A stretch of DNA of 33,795 nucleotides from Planctomyces sp. GTDB lineage: Bacteria; Planctomycetota; Planctomycetia; Planctomycetales; Planctomycetaceae. Where the stretch lies: assembly GCA_005778225.1 (NCBI GenBank), contig SXPC01000072.1, positions 1-33,795 of the forward strand, given 5' to 3'. Under the pieces are notes generated by a model. It searched no databases, was not told the origin of the DNA, and was given only the letters and a program-made list of their open reading frames with translations. Both the position numbers and the translations under genes were made by a program. Of this stretch, positions 33,687-33,795 are shown in pieces. Position 1 is the stretch's first letter, and each line of letters begins with the position of its first letter.

Positions 33687-33795
33687 ATGGCTGGTAAAGT
33701 CGTTGAATTCACTGATGCCAATTTCCAAAGCGAAGTCATTAGCAGCGACACGCCTGTGCTCGTCGACTTCTGGGCCCCATGGTGTGGTCCTTGCA
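33687..33795 (+). CDS. trxA: Thioredoxin, N-terminal part
   Basis: The gene runs off the window end. The 36 visible residues ([18 protein letters not shown], then [14 protein letters not shown]) match thioredoxin 1, and the active-site Cys-Gly-Pro-Cys is the last thing seen. Thioredoxin is the general cytoplasmic disulfide reductase, recharged by thioredoxin reductase. An AAGGAG ribosome binding site at 33675-33680 lies 6 bases before the ATG, and a perfect-consensus promoter lies upstream, so strong constant expression is expected. Confidence 0.95.
   Translation, partial: MAGKVVEFTDANFQSEVISSDTPVLVDFWAPWCGPC

Overview
The window reads as bacterial chromosome from a planctomycete (order Planctomycetales is most likely). 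This rests on the kinds of genes present: a secreted protein with YTV-type Val/Thr repeats, a giant secreted protein with W..GYW repeats and Pro/Gly/Asn/Arg tracts, an LptD-like outer-membrane protein, a FloA/NfeD pair, a pyrophosphate-type phosphofructokinase, and many intergenic hairpin repeats. Genes are mostly single units or short operons on both strands. I see no tRNA, rRNA, CRISPR array, prophage or complete insertion sequence.

Left part (1-4690): the 3' end of pnp with its terminator, then a sensor-less NtrB-type histidine kinase and an NtrC-type sigma-54 activator on the plus strand. Between them, on the opposite strand and in more AT-rich DNA, lies a Fic-family gene whose 3' end overlaps the kinase. 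A PilZ (c-di-GMP binding) gene and a perfect bidirectional terminator close the block. Envelope/secretome block (4714-13385, all minus strand): a 984-residue metzincin-type zinc metalloprotease, a YTV-repeat secreted protein and the 1107-residue low-complexity secreted protein, separated by hairpin-rich spacers.

Middle (13849-22129): a zinc-ribbon membrane protein abutting queE tail to tail, an orphan DUF433 antitoxin-like gene, a VOC-fold protein, a membrane-anchored hypothetical, and a six-hairpin palindromic repeat. Next comes a sigma-70 family factor divergent from a MerR/B12-domain regulator whose cobalamin-binding residues look lost. A small SH3-like protein, an SGNH-like protein and a DJ-1/PfpI protein follow.

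Right part (22256-33795): a sigma-70-type promoter and possible attenuator precede an lptD-like gene that overlaps a degenerate DgkA-like gene by 4 bases, suggesting an outer-membrane/lipid operon. On the minus strand, a small coiled protein, nfeD, floA and a membrane-anchored Pro/Gln-rich protein form a probable membrane-microdomain cluster. Then come a metallophosphoesterase, a small secreted peptide, a PPi-type phosphofructokinase, purN, and the start of trxA behind a perfect-consensus promoter.

The points most worth following are the sigma factor/B12-less MerR pair with its palindromic intergenic site, the Fic gene splitting a two-component pair, the lptD/dgkA-like operon, and several families of paired-hairpin repeats, one with compensatory base changes between its two hairpins. 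All calls come from reading the sequence. Family names are from memory of motifs and no database was searched.
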